DNA of 64,000 nucleotides from Candidatus Ideonella esbjergensis (GCA_016710065.1 JADJLP010000001.1:930001-994000); one strand, 5' to 3'. Counted from the stretch's first letter, positions 16,388 through 25,500 are shown. Translations and numbers: made by a program. The notes: generated by a model not told the origin, from the letters alone.

Positions 16388-17068
16388 ATGCCTGCTGCTC
16401 CACCGCAATCGCCAGAAGCCGTGCTGGCCCACTTGCGCACGCTGGCGAGGCCAGAGGCCGCGACCGGCATGGCGCGCTTCGGCATGAACCCCGAGGGCCG
16501 GCTGGGCATTTCGGTGCCGGTGCTGCGGGCCACCGCGCGCAGTCTGGGCCGCCAGCATGCCCTGGCCCTGGCCTTGTGGGACAGCGGCGTGCCCGAGGCG
16601 CAGATCGTGGCCGCCTTGGTGGCCGAGCCGGCGCGCTTCACCGTCACCGAGATGAACCACTGGATCAAGGACATGCACGCCTGGGATACCTGCGACCAGG
16701 CCTGCACCAACGCCTTTGCCCCCAGCCCACTGGCCTGGGGCCGTGTGCCGGTGTGGGCGCTGCGCCAGGGCGAGTTCCAGCGCCGCGCCGCCTTCGCCCT
16801 GCTGGCGGCCTTGGCGGTGCATGACAAGCAGGCCAACGACGAGGCCTTTGTGGCCTGTTTGCCATTGATCGAAGCTGCGGCCGACGACGAGCGCAACTTC
16901 GTGCGCAAGGCCGTCAACTGGGCGCTGCGCCAGATCGGCAAGCGCAATGACAACTTGCTGGGCGAGGCAGTGCTTTGCGCCGAGCGTTTGCGCCAGCGGC
17001 CTTCCAAGGCGGCGCGCTGGATCGCTGCCGATGCGCTGCGCGAGTGGCGTGCGCGCGAACCACACTGA
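16388..17068 (+). CDS. DNA alkylation repair protein (AlkD-like HEAT repeats)
   Basis: The 226-residue protein has the helical-repeat pattern of the AlkC/AlkD family of DNA glycosylases that remove N3- and N7-alkylated purines. Visible are GMARFGMNPEGRLGISVPVLR near the N-terminus (in two parts), NHWIKDMHAWDTCDQ in the active-site region (conserved Trp and Asp) and DDERNFVRKAVNWALRQIG near the C-terminus. The start at 16388 has no strong ribosome site. It is divergent from the mini-protein gene and shares the 180-base region between them. Confidence 0.88.
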   Translation: MPAAPPQSPEAVLAHLRTLARPEAATGMARFGMNPEGRLGISVPVLRATARSLGRQHALALALWDSGVPEAQIVAALVAEPARFTVTEMNHWIKDMHAWDTCDQACTNAFAPSPLAWGRVPVWALRQGEFQRRAAFALLAALAVHDKQANDEAFVACLPLIEAAADDERNFVRKAVNWALRQIGKRNDNLLGEAVLCAERLRQRPSKAARWIAADALREWRAREPH

Positions 17069-17104
17069 TCACCTTTCCAACACCACCCCGCCAGGAGACC
17101 CCAC

Positions 17105-17680
17105 ATGCCCTTCAACCCCAGACCTTGGCTGGCCACGCTGCTGTGCGGCGGCATGGCCCACGCGGCCCCCGTGACCTACGAGATCGAGCCCGGCCACACC
17201 TACCCCAGCTTCGAGGCCGACCACATGGGCCTGTCGGTGTGGCGCGGCAAGTTCACCAAGAGCGCCGGGCAGATCGTGTACGACAAGGCCACTGGCCTGG
17301 GTGCGGTGGACTTGGTGGTGCACACCGACAGCGTGGACTATGGCCTGGCGCAGATGAACGCGGTGGCCAAGGGCGAGAGCTTGTTCGACGTGGAGAAATT
17401 TCCCTATGCGCGCTACACCGGGCAATTGGCCGGCGTGGTGAACGGCGTGCCCACACAGGTGGTGGGCGAGCTGAGTCTGCGCGGCAAGACCCGGCCGGTG
17501 ACGCTGGCGATCTTGAAGTTCAAGTGCATGCCGCACCCGTTGTTCAAGCGCGAGCTGTGCGGTGCCGACGCGCTGGCCACCATCAACCGCGAAGAGTTCG
17601 GCATCGACGCCGGCAAGGCCTATGGCTTTGACATGGCTGTCACGCTGCGCATCCAGGTAGAGGCTATCGCGAAAGAATAA
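17105..17680 (+). CDS. YceI family periplasmic protein
   Basis: The 191-residue protein has a signal peptide (about residues 1-20, ending MAHA) and a YceI lipocalin-like barrel: YEIEPGHTYPSFEADHMGLS, RGKFTKSAGQIVYD, SLFDVEKFPYARYTG and VVGELSLRGKTRPVTL. The family binds isoprenoid lipids in the periplasm, though the role of most members is not known. CAGGAG is eight bases before the ATG. It follows the alkylation-repair gene by 36 bases and probably shares its transcript. A terminator follows directly. Confidence 0.9.
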   Translation: MPFNPRPWLATLLCGGMAHAAPVTYEIEPGHTYPSFEADHMGLSVWRGKFTKSAGQIVYDKATGLGAVDLVVHTDSVDYGLAQMNAVAKGESLFDVEKFPYARYTGQLAGVVNGVPTQVVGELSLRGKTRPVTLAILKFKCMPHPLFKRELCGADALATINREEFGIDAGKAYGFDMAVTLRIQVEAIAKE

Positions 17681-17710
17681 GGGCCCCGGTTTGCGGGGCC
17701 CTTGTTCGGC
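17681..17710. terminator. Bidirectional terminator between YceI gene and small basic protein gene
   Basis: GGGCCCC (17681-17687) pairs with GGGGCCC (17695-17701), followed by TTGTTCGGCTT on the plus strand. It sits between convergent genes and may serve both. Confidence 0.75.
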
Positions 17711-17851
17711 TTACTTCTTCTTCTTGCTGCGGTCCGGCACCACGGTGGTGATGGTGGGGGTGACCGCCGAAGGTGAAATGGGCTTGGAGGGGCCGCTGTC
17801 CTTCTTGGGCTTCTTGGCTTCCTTGTTGCTGCGTTGTTCACCTTTGGCCAT
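17711..17851 (-). CDS. Small lysine-rich protein (46 residues)
   Basis: A very short gene encoding MAKGEQRSNKEAKKPKKDSG, a Ser/Pro/Thr-rich middle and the end PDRSKKKK. An AGGAGG site lies six bases before the ATG, and the stop lies ten bases from a strong hairpin. The MAKGEQRxNKEAKKPKK opening is one I recall from short conserved hypothetical proteins of proteobacteria. The function is unknown; the charge suggests nucleic-acid or ribosome contact, which is only a guess. Confidence 0.8.
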   Translation of the reverse strand: MAKGEQRSNKEAKKPKKDSGPSKPISPSAVTPTITTVVPDRSKKKK

Positions 17852-17958
17852 GTGAGCCTCCTTCAGGGCAAGTTGGGGTCAGCCATTGTGAGCCCGGTTT
17901 GGGCCTGCCACGCTTCGGTGGCACCATGGCGGTCTGTCATCCGTTGCTGGAATCTGCC

Positions 17959-18345
17959 ATGTCCCGTGGTCTGCGTGCCATGTACCTCCCTGTTGTGTTC
18001 TGCCTGGGCCTGGGTTTGGCCTGGGTGGGTTGGCGCGTGATGGACCTGGCCCAGCAGGTGGGCGAACTGCAAGGCCAGGTGAATGCGCTCTCGGGCGAGG
18101 TGCAGGCCGCTGACGACGCGCTGGCGCAATCGCAGGCTGCGATGCTGCGGGTGCGCGAGGCCACCGACGAACTCTCCGACACCGTGGACGCCCTGGGCAA
18201 CCAGGATGCGCGCGAGGTGCTGCCAGCGCTGTTGCAGGCACGCCAGGCCCTGCAAGAGGCCGTGACCGACGCCGAGGACGCCTTGGGCGACGGCGCCGCC
18301 AAGCCGGCTGAGGACGCGCCGGGCAACGACCAGCTCACGGCCTGA
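17959..18345 (+). CDS. Small membrane-anchored coiled-coil protein
   Basis: A 128-residue protein with an N-terminal membrane helix (about residues 8-27, MYLPVVFCLGLGLAWVGW), followed by a long heptad-like helix (LAQQVGELQGQVNALSGEVQ and onward) and an acidic Ala/Pro tail. I do not recognise a family. The start at 17959 is chosen because the helix begins just after it; an in-frame ATG at 17926 is an alternative. No clear ribosome site is present. The minus-strand frame over the same stretch has poorer composition and was left out. Confidence 0.5.
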   Translation: MSRGLRAMYLPVVFCLGLGLAWVGWRVMDLAQQVGELQGQVNALSGEVQAADDALAQSQAAMLRVREATDELSDTVDALGNQDAREVLPALLQARQALQEAVTDAEDALGDGAAKPAEDAPGNDQLTA

Positions 18346-18354
18346 GAGCAAGCC

Positions 18355-18744
18355 TCAGCCGGCGCTGCTGACGTAGATGTCGGTGTCGGGCAGCAGGCGG
18401 CGCAGCGCCTGAAAGGCTGCGTCCACCAGGTGGGCGCCGGCGCAGCGCGAGGCCACGGCCAGCTTCAATTCCGCCTCGCCATCGCCCACAGTGAGCGAAT
18501 GCACCAGGCTGGTGGTGGCGTCGGGGTCGTCGGGCCGTTGCACGGCCAGCGCCGCGTCCAGCTCGGCCACCAGATGACGCACCAGCTCGGGCGGGCCTTC
18601 AAAGTGCTGCGGGTGGGCATCCGGGCACAGCGTGGCGCGGCACACCGGGCCGGCAGAGCTGCTCAGGCAGGCGCCACAGCCACCAGACGCACCGGACGAG
18701 GCGTGGGTGTCAGCACAGGCGATGGGGATGACGAGGCTGTTCAC
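18355..18744 (-). CDS. Hypothetical cysteine-rich protein with MIP18-like C-terminus
   Basis: A 129-residue protein. The N-terminal part contains a cysteine cluster (CGACLSSS, GPVCRATLC). The C-terminal half, SLVHSLTVGDGEAELKLAVA followed by a cysteine and a helix ending LLPDTDIYVSS, resembles the DUF59/MIP18 alpha-beta fold found in iron-sulfur assembly factors. This resemblance is weak and is my inference. The gene is convergent with the coiled-coil protein gene. Confidence 0.6.
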   Translation of the reverse strand: MNSLVIPIACADTHASSGASGGCGACLSSSAGPVCRATLCPDAHPQHFEGPPELVRHLVAELDAALAVQRPDDPDATTSLVHSLTVGDGEAELKLAVASRCAGAHLVDAAFQALRRLLPDTDIYVSSAG

Positions 18745-18860
18745 GCCAATATTTGACCACAGTCAAACCGCGCGCAGCCCCATGAAACCAGGGGCTTGAC
18801 CGGCCCAGCGTCGTCCCACTGGAGACAGCCGCCAGCTGCTGCGGCAGGCAGACTCGCGGC

Positions 18861-20138
18861 ATGGATTTCAGCCCATCCCCCCTCAGCCGCGAGTGGCAGT
18901 CGCGCCTGCAACGCTTCATGGACGACCTGGTGCTGCCCAGCCTGCCCGATTGGCACCGCTGGGCCGATGCCGGTGCCTACCCGCTCGATGTGCTGGCACC
19001 ATTGAAAGAGAAGGCACTCGCCTTGGGCCTGTGGAATATGTTTCTGCCCTCGCTGCGCGACGACCAACCCGGCACCCGGCTGAGCAACCTCGACTACGCG
19101 CCGCTGGCCGAAACCATGGGCCGTGTGCCCTGGGCATCCGAGGTGTTCAACTGCAGCGCGCCCGACACCGGCAACATCGAGCTGTTGCAGCGGTTTGCCA
19201 CGCCGGCCCAGGTGAGCGAATGGCTGAACCCGCTGCTGGCCGGCGAGATCCGCTCGTGCTTCGCGATGAGCGAGCCCGACGTGGCCTCCAGCGACCCCAC
19301 CCAGCTGCAAACCCGCATCCAGCTCACCGTTGACGGTGATGGCGACCACTACGTGCTCAACGGCCGCAAGTGGTTCATCACCGGTGCGGCGCATCCGCTG
19401 TGCAAGCTCGCAGTGGTGATGGGCGTGAGCGACGCCTCGCCCGAGGCGCCGGCCCATGCCCGCCACAGCCTGCTGCTGGTGCCCATGGACGCGCCCGGCC
19501 TGGTGGTGGAGCGCAACATCCCGGTGATGGACCATGTGGCGCTGGAAGGCCATTGCGAGCTGGTGTTCCGCAACGTGCGCGTGCCTGAGGTCCAGCGCCT
19601 GGGCGAGGCGGGCGCCGGCTTTGCCATGGCCCAGGCGCGGCTGGGGCCGGGCCGGGTGCACCACGCCATGCGCAGCATCGGCCAGTGCGAGCTGGCGCTG
19701 GCGCTGATGTGCGAGCGCGCCAACGAGCGCGCCGCCTTTGGCGAGCACCTGGGCCACTACGCCAACGTGCAGGATTGGATTGCCCACAGCCGCGTGGAGA
19801 TCGACCAGGCGCGCTGGTTGGTGCTGCACGCCGCCTGGCGCATGGACCAGGAGGGCAATGCGGCGGCCCGCACCGACGTGGCCGCCATCAAGCTCGTGAC
19901 TGCCCAGTTGCAGACCCGTGTGCTCGACCGCGCCATGCAAGTCTTTGGCGCCATGGGCCTCACGCCCGACACGCCATTGGCCCAGCTGTGGAGCTGGGGC
20001 CGCGCGCTGCGCTTCCTGGACGGGCCGGACGAAGTGCACCTGCGCAGCATCGCCCGCCATGAGCTGGCTCAGGCCAAGGCCCACCCGGGGGCTGGTGCCG
20101 CCTATTTGCGGCGCTGGATGCCGCCGCCGCATGGCTGA
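18861..20138 (+). CDS. Acyl-CoA dehydrogenase (ACAD10/11-like)
   Basis: The 425-residue flavoenzyme should oxidise an acyl-CoA to the 2-enoyl-CoA. It shows CFAMSEPDVASSDPTQLQT (the FAD/substrate loop), GRKWFITGAAHPLCK, the LGPGRVHHAMRSIGQCE helix and the C-terminal QVFGAMGLTPDTPLAQLW and DGPDEVHLRSIARHEL, which is typical of the ACAD10/11 subgroup. The substrate cannot be told; that subgroup includes enzymes for branched or 4-hydroxy acyl-CoAs. There is no partner gene next to it. The gap before it (18745-18860) holds nothing I can name. Confidence 0.92.
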   Translation: MDFSPSPLSREWQSRLQRFMDDLVLPSLPDWHRWADAGAYPLDVLAPLKEKALALGLWNMFLPSLRDDQPGTRLSNLDYAPLAETMGRVPWASEVFNCSAPDTGNIELLQRFATPAQVSEWLNPLLAGEIRSCFAMSEPDVASSDPTQLQTRIQLTVDGDGDHYVLNGRKWFITGAAHPLCKLAVVMGVSDASPEAPAHARHSLLLVPMDAPGLVVERNIPVMDHVALEGHCELVFRNVRVPEVQRLGEAGAGFAMAQARLGPGRVHHAMRSIGQCELALALMCERANERAAFGEHLGHYANVQDWIAHSRVEIDQARWLVLHAAWRMDQEGNAAARTDVAAIKLVTAQLQTRVLDRAMQVFGAMGLTPDTPLAQLWSWGRALRFLDGPDEVHLRSIARHELAQAKAHPGAGAAYLRRWMPPPHG

Positions 20139-20192
20139 TCCGCTGCGGTTTGAGCGCGAAAAAGCGCGGCTTGGCGCACCGCTGCTGCCGTT

Positions 20193-20246
20193 CGTCGCAT
20201 GCTGCTCGCAGCGGCCATCGGTGATCCCTAGAGTTCACTCCATCGC
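20193..20246 (+). promoter_or_regulatory. Shared upstream motif of mini-protein gene (copy B)
   Basis: CGTCGCAT (20193-20200), 26 bases, then CCTAGAGTTCACTCCATCGC (20227-20246), ending 31 bases before the ATG of the small gene. Spacing and sequence match copy A at 16236-16289, with one difference in the 20-base block. Confidence 0.65.
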
Positions 20247-20277
20247 AGCAAGACGCTGCAGCCACCAGGAGCTGAAC

Positions 20278-20478
20278 ATGACCACCTTCTCTACCGCCTT
20301 CGCCGCCCGCGCCACCGCCCTTTCGCTGGCCGCCATCGTCAGCCTGTCGCTGCTCGGCGGCATGGGCCACATTGCCAACAGCCAGGTCAGCGATGTGATG
20401 ATGACCCAGGCCACATCCACCGACACCGCTGCCACGCAAGTCGTGGTTGTCACCGGCCACCACCTGACCAAGGCCTGA
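20278..20478 (+). CDS. Small single-pass protein, paralogue of the protein at 15986
   Basis: A 66-residue protein, MTTFSTAFAARATALSLAAI followed by a hydrophobic stretch to about residue 30, then GMGHIANSQVSDVMM and a Thr/Val-rich tail. CAGGAG lies eight bases before the ATG. It shares the N-terminal MTT, the membrane segment and the QV-x-D-x-x-M block with the protein at 15986, plus the upstream motif. A strong terminator lies 48 bases after the stop. The function is unknown. Confidence 0.78.
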   Translation: MTTFSTAFAARATALSLAAIVSLSLLGGMGHIANSQVSDVMMTQATSTDTAATQVVVVTGHHLTKA

Positions 20479-20526
20479 TGCGCCACCTGCCCGGCAAGGC
20501 ATCATTGCCACACCCTCCACCTACCC

Positions 20527-20554
20527 GGCCCTGAGGATCAGGGCCTTTCTTTTT
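20527..20554 (+). terminator. Rho-independent terminator of the 66-residue mini-protein gene
   Basis: GGCCCTGA (20527-20534) pairs perfectly with TCAGGGCC (20538-20545) around GGA, followed by TTTCTTTTT. Because the stem and T-run lie here, the downstream membrane-protein gene was started after it, at 20600, not at the GTG at 20555. Confidence 0.93.
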
Positions 20555-20599
20555 GTGCTGGCCGAACCGTCCCTTGTCTTGCCGGTGAGTTATGCAGCG

Positions 20600-21700
20600 A
20601 TGCGCTCGCGCTGGTGCCTGGCCAGCTTGCGTGCCTTCCTGAAGCGCTGGGGCGTGTACCTGGGCATGGCTGGCCTGGCCTTTGGGGCAGGCGCCACCGG
20701 CGGCTTGGCGGCCGTCGCGGCGGTGGCCGCCTGGACCGTGCTGCCGCTGAGCTGGGTGGTGGCCCACACCCGGTGGACGGTGCCTGCGCTGGCCCAGCTG
20801 GCGTTGGTGCTGGCCCTGCAAACCGCCGCCAGCGTGTCCCTGGTGCGCGCGTTGCGGCCCCTGCTGTGGCCCACGGCCTGGCGCGACAGCGAGGCCGCGC
20901 TGCCCTTGAGCGCGAGCGCCGTGCGCCGCTCCGACGCCGTGGTGAGTGCCCTGGCCCTGCTGCTGTGGTGGGCAGTCCAAGCCCTGGGCATGGCCAATGT
21001 GCTGCTGCAGAACCCCGCATGGCTGCAGTCCGCACGGTGGGCAGCGCCGACCGCGCTGCTGTTCACCCAGGCGCTGGCCTGGGCCTTGGGCCTGCGGGGC
21101 CTGCAGGCGGCGCGTGGTGCGGCGGTGGGGCGGTTTCGGCGCAGTGTGGCGGGTGCTGCAACAGGCGCCGCCTTGCCCACCGCCACGCCCTGGTGGTGGG
21201 CGCTGCTGGTGTTGCCGGTTTGGCGCGCAGAGGCCCGCACGCTTGGCATCTGGTGGCTGGCCAGCCTGGTGTTGTTGATGGCGCCTTCGTTGCTGCTGTG
21301 GTGGCAGCCAGAGTGGGCCAGTGCGATCTATGCCGGTTGGAGCGTGGCCGCGCTCTCGCTCACCAGCCGCCTCGGCCACCTCAGCCGCCAGAGCCTGGTG
21401 CCGCTGCTCCAGGCTGCGGCGGCCAGCTTGCCTCTCCCGCTGGCCACGTTGGATCGTGCAAGGCGATGGCAATTGCTGCTGCCTGCCCTGGCCGGCGCTG
21501 CGCTGCTGCTGGCATCAGCCTTGCTGGGGCCACAGGCCGCGCAGTTTCGGCCGGCCGTGCTGGCCGGTTGGGCGCTGGTGGCCGCGCTCAGCGTGTGGTG
21601 GGCTTCGGGTCAGCCGCCCCGGCAGGCCGACGAAGCCGCACTGCGCTGGCTGCTCAGCCTGGTGATCCAACTCGCCCTGTCCACCGAGGTCTTGTCATGA
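20600..21700 (+). CDS. Polytopic membrane protein, probable ABC transporter permease
   Basis: A 366-residue, very Ala/Leu/Trp-rich protein with at least eight hydrophobic segments. I do not recognise the family from its sequence. Its stop overlaps the ATG of an ABC ATPase gene (ATGA), so it is most likely the membrane partner of that ATPase. No ribosome site is obvious; ATG 20600 was chosen because the open frame upstream runs through a terminator. The substrate is unknown. Confidence 0.7.
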   Translation: MRSRWCLASLRAFLKRWGVYLGMAGLAFGAGATGGLAAVAAVAAWTVLPLSWVVAHTRWTVPALAQLALVLALQTAASVSLVRALRPLLWPTAWRDSEAALPLSASAVRRSDAVVSALALLLWWAVQALGMANVLLQNPAWLQSARWAAPTALLFTQALAWALGLRGLQAARGAAVGRFRRSVAGAATGAALPTATPWWWALLVLPVWRAEARTLGIWWLASLVLLMAPSLLLWWQPEWASAIYAGWSVAALSLTSRLGHLSRQSLVPLLQAAAASLPLPLATLDRARRWQLLLPALAGAALLLASALLGPQAAQFRPAVLAGWALVAALSVWWASGQPPRQADEAALRWLLSLVIQLALSTEVLS

Positions 21701-22347
21701 CGGCAACCGCCGCGCGCCTGGTTGTGCGCGACCTGAGCTTTTCCTGGCCGCGTCGCCACGTGTTCACCGCCTGGTCGGCGCATGTGGACGCGGGCCTCAC
21801 CTGGCTGCGTGGCGTGAACGGCAGCGGCAAATCCACCTTGCTGAAACTGCTGGCGGGCGCCTTGCCGCCATTGACGGGCGAGATGCAACTCACCAGCCAT
21901 GTGGCTTTGAACCCCGCCACCGACATCCTGGCCTGGAAGAGCGAGATCTTCTGGTGCGGCCCTGGCCCCATTGCCTTCGACCACCTGCGCCCGCTCGAAT
22001 ACTTCGGCTTTCTGCAGGGCCTTTACCCGCGCTTCGACGCTGCGGCGGTGATGGCCCATGCAGCAGGCTTTGGCCTGGGCCCGCACCTGGGCACGCCGCT
22101 GGCGGCCTTGTCCACCGGCACACAGCGCAAGGTGTGGCTGGCGGCAGCGATGGCCGCAGGTACGCGATTGCGATTGCTGGATGAACCGCTGAACGCGCTG
22201 GACGCCGCCTCGCTGGCCTACCTGCAGCAGGAACTGGCTGGCGCCGCCCAGCAAAACCACACGCTGTGGCTGGTGGCCAGCCATGAGCCGCCCTTGGCCG
22301 CAATCGGCAACTTGGGCTGCCAGATTCTGGATCTGCCGCTGCCCTGA
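21697..22347 (+). CDS. ABC transporter ATP-binding protein
   Basis: A compact 216-residue ATPase. It has Walker A GVNGSGKST (about residues 39-47), a modified signature LSTGTQRKV in place of LSGGQ, Walker B LRLLDEP, and the switch histidine in VASHEPP. The small size and the CcmA-like layout point to an export-type subunit. It overlaps the membrane-protein gene before it and forms a two-gene unit. There is no periplasmic binding protein nearby, which also fits export. Confidence 0.88.
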   Translation: MTATAARLVVRDLSFSWPRRHVFTAWSAHVDAGLTWLRGVNGSGKSTLLKLLAGALPPLTGEMQLTSHVALNPATDILAWKSEIFWCGPGPIAFDHLRPLEYFGFLQGLYPRFDAAAVMAHAAGFGLGPHLGTPLAALSTGTQRKVWLAAAMAAGTRLRLLDEPLNALDAASLAYLQQELAGAAQQNHTLWLVASHEPPLAAIGNLGCQILDLPLP

Positions 22348-22469
22348 ACCGCCGTCTGACGGCCCGCTTTAGCACCGCCAAGCGCTGCCGCGCAAGACCC
22401 AGCTGCCCTTGTTTTGAAGCTTTGTGGTGGCCGGTTTGGCACTCGCGTTGTGGCGCATCAAGAAATGAC

Positions 22470-22505
22470 CGCAAGCCCCTTTGGGTGACACGTTTGGGGC
22501 TTGCG
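22470..22505 (+). promoter_or_regulatory. Long hairpin in the nrdJ leader region
   Basis: CGCAAGCCCC (22470-22479) and GGGGCTTGCG (22496-22505) form a perfect ten-base stem with a 16-base loop. It lies 70-110 bases before nrdJ. There is no T-run, and I see no B12-box, so it does not look like a cobalamin riboswitch. It could be an mRNA element or an operator. Confidence 0.5.
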
Positions 22506-22577
22506 CGGGCCTGGTTTTGAGTCATGATGCAGCGCTGTACAAATGCACAGCTTTTCACCCCAAGCCTCACGACCGCC

Positions 22578-25500
22578 ATGAGCCGCACCCGCCAAGCACC
22601 CCGCCAGTCTTCCCTGATCCACACCGGCAGCGACAACCTGCCCGCCCAAGACATCAGCGAAGAAGTGCTGATCGAAAAATACGCCAAGGGCGGCGAGAAA
22701 ACGGTGGACGAAGTGCGGGCCCGCGTGGCCCGCGCCCTGGCCGCTGTGGAAGCCCCCGAAAACCGCGCCCACTGGGAGGCCCGCTTCGCCGACGCCCAGC
22801 GCCGCGGCTTCGTGCCCGCCGGCCGCATCAACTCGGCCGCCGGCACCGACCTTTCAGCCACGCTGATCAACTGCTTCGTGCAACCGGTGGGCGATTCGAT
22901 CGCCAGCGTCGAAGAGGGCTTCCCGGGCATCTACACCGCGCTCACCGAAGCCGCCGAAACCATGCGCCGTGGCGGCGGTGTGGGGTATGACTTCTCGCGC
23001 ATCCGGCCGCATGGCGCCTGGGTGGGCTCCACGCAATCGAGCGCGTCGGGCCCCATCAGCTACATGCGGGTGTTCGACCGCTCCTGCGAAACCGTCGAGT
23101 CCGCCGGCGCGCGGCGTGGCGCGCAGATGGGCGTGCTGCGTTGCGACCACCCCGACATCGAGGAATTCATCCACGCCAAAGACCAGGGCGACCTGCGCAA
23201 CTTCAACATCTCGGTGGGCGTGACCGATGAATTCATGAAGGCCGTGCAGGCCGGCACCGACGTGGAACTGGTGCACCGCGCCGAGCCTGGCGAGAAGCAA
23301 AAAGCCCAGGGGGCCTACCAGCGTGCCGACGGCCAGTGGGTGTACCGCAAGCTGCCGGCCACCACGCTGTGGGACCAGATCATGCGCAGCACCTATGACC
23401 ATGCCGAGCCCGGCGTGCTCTTCCTGGACCGCATCAACCAGGACAACAACCTCAGCTACTGCGAGACCATCGCGGCCACCAACCCCTGCATCACGGCCGA
23501 CAGCTGGGTGATGACGGCCGATGGCGCCCGCCAGGTGGCGGATCTCATCGGTCAGCCTTTCGTGGCGATGGTGGACGGCAAGCCCTATGCCACCGAATCG
23601 CAGGGCTTCTTCGCCACCGGCACCAAGCCCGTGCGGCGTTTGCGCACCCGCGATGGTTTCGAGCTGCGCCTCACCGATGACCACCCTGTGCGCCGCGTGA
23701 TCCGCAAGACCCGCTACCTGGTGGAAAGCGAATGGGCACCCGCTGGCGCGCTGAGCGCGGGTGACGAAGTGCTGCTGCACGACCACCGCGCACTGGAGGG
23801 CTGGGCAGGCGCGCACACCGAAGCCGAAGGCTATTTGCTGGGCTTGTTGATCGGCGACGGCACGCTCAAGGACGACAAGGCGGTCATCTCCGTGTGGGCG
23901 CCCGAACTCAAGGCCGTTGGCACTGAGCACTCCATCACCTCGCACGGCGCCAGCACGGTGATGCGTGCCGCCGAGGCGGCTGCGGCAACCTTGCCGCACC
24001 GGGCCGATTTCAAGGGCTTCCAGCGCCCCATCGCAGCCCGTGGTGAGGCCCGCTTGGCCTCTGCGCCGCTGCGCGACCTGGCCCTGCAACTGGGCGCCCG
24101 GCCTGGCCACAAGACTCTCACCCCGGCGATGGAGACCGGCTCGTCCGACTTTTGCCGTGGCCTGCTGCGTGGCCTGTTTGACGCCGATGGCTCGGTGCAG
24201 GGCACGCAGGACAAGGGTGTGAGCGTGCGCCTCACCCAAGCCGACGCCGGTTTACTGCAATCGGCCCAGCGCATGCTGCTGCGCCTGGGCATCGTCGCCC
24301 GCTTGTACCGTGACCGCCGCCCTGCGGGCCCGGCGTTGCTGCCCGATGGCCAAGGTGGCCAGCGCGAGTACCCGTGCCAAGGCCTGCACGAGTTGGTGAT
24401 CAGCGGCGACAACCTGCTGCGCTTCAACGACTTGGTCGGTTTTGAAGACAGCGCCAAGGCCCTGCGTCTGGCCGAGCTGCTGGGCAGCTACCAACGCACG
24501 CTCAACCGCGAGCGTTTCACCGCCACGGTGGAATCCATCGAGCCCGACGGCACCGAGGCCGTTTTCGACGTCACCGTCGAGCACATCCACGCCTTCGATG
24601 CCAACGGCCTGTACGTGCACAACTGCGCCGAGCAGCCGCTTCCACCGTATGGCTGCTGCTGCCTGGGCTCCATCGACCTCACGCACTTCGTGCGCGAGCC
24701 GTTTGAGGGCACGGCCAGCTTCGACGACACCGGCTTCACCGAGGTGGTGAAAGTGGCCACGCGCATGCTCGACAACGTGCTCGACGTGACCGTGTGGCCG
24801 CTCGATCGCCAGCGCGAAGAAGCCGCCAACAAGCGCCGCGTGGGCCTGGGCTTCACCGGCCTGGGCGACGCCCTGGTGATGCTGAACCTGCGCTACGACG
24901 CGCCCGAGGCTCGCGACATGGCCCGCCACATCAGCGAGGTGATGCGCGACGCGGCCTACAACGCGAGTGTCGACCTGGCCCAAGAGCGCGGCGCCTTCCC
25001 GCTGTTCAACGCCGACATGTATTTGGCCAGCGGCAACTTCGCCTCGCGTTTACCGCAAGCGGTGAAAGACCGCATCCGCACTGGCGGACTGCGCAACTCG
25101 CATTTGCTGTCCATCGCCCCCACCGGCACCATCAGCCTGGCCTTTGCCGACAACGCCAGCAATGGCATCGAGCCCGCCTTCAGCTGGACCTACACCCGCA
25201 AGAAGCGCATGCCCGACGGCGGCTTCAAGGAGTACGCGGTGGAAGACCACGCCTGGCGTTTGTACCGCCACCTGAAGGGCGAGAAGGCACCGCTCACCGA
25301 GGCCTTCGTGACCGCGCTGGAGATGAGCGCCCAGGCCCATGCGCAAATGGTGGCCGCCGTGGCGCCGTGCATTGACACCGCGATCAGCAAAACCGTGAAT
25401 GTGCCGGCCGACTACCCGTATGCCGATTTTCAGGATCTCTACCTCACCGCCTGGCAGAGTGGTCTGAAGGGCCTGGCCACCTACCGGCCCAATGCCGTGC

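Noticed and set aside
17863..18351. 162-codon minus-strand frame opposite the coiled-coil membrane protein
   Set aside because: It lacks a ribosome site and a credible protein pattern; the plus-strand product has a clean membrane helix and heptads.
22348..22577. Cobalamin riboswitch before nrdJ
   Set aside because: I looked for B12-box-like sequence and the expected multi-stem layout and found only one simple hairpin. A covariance-model scan would settle it.
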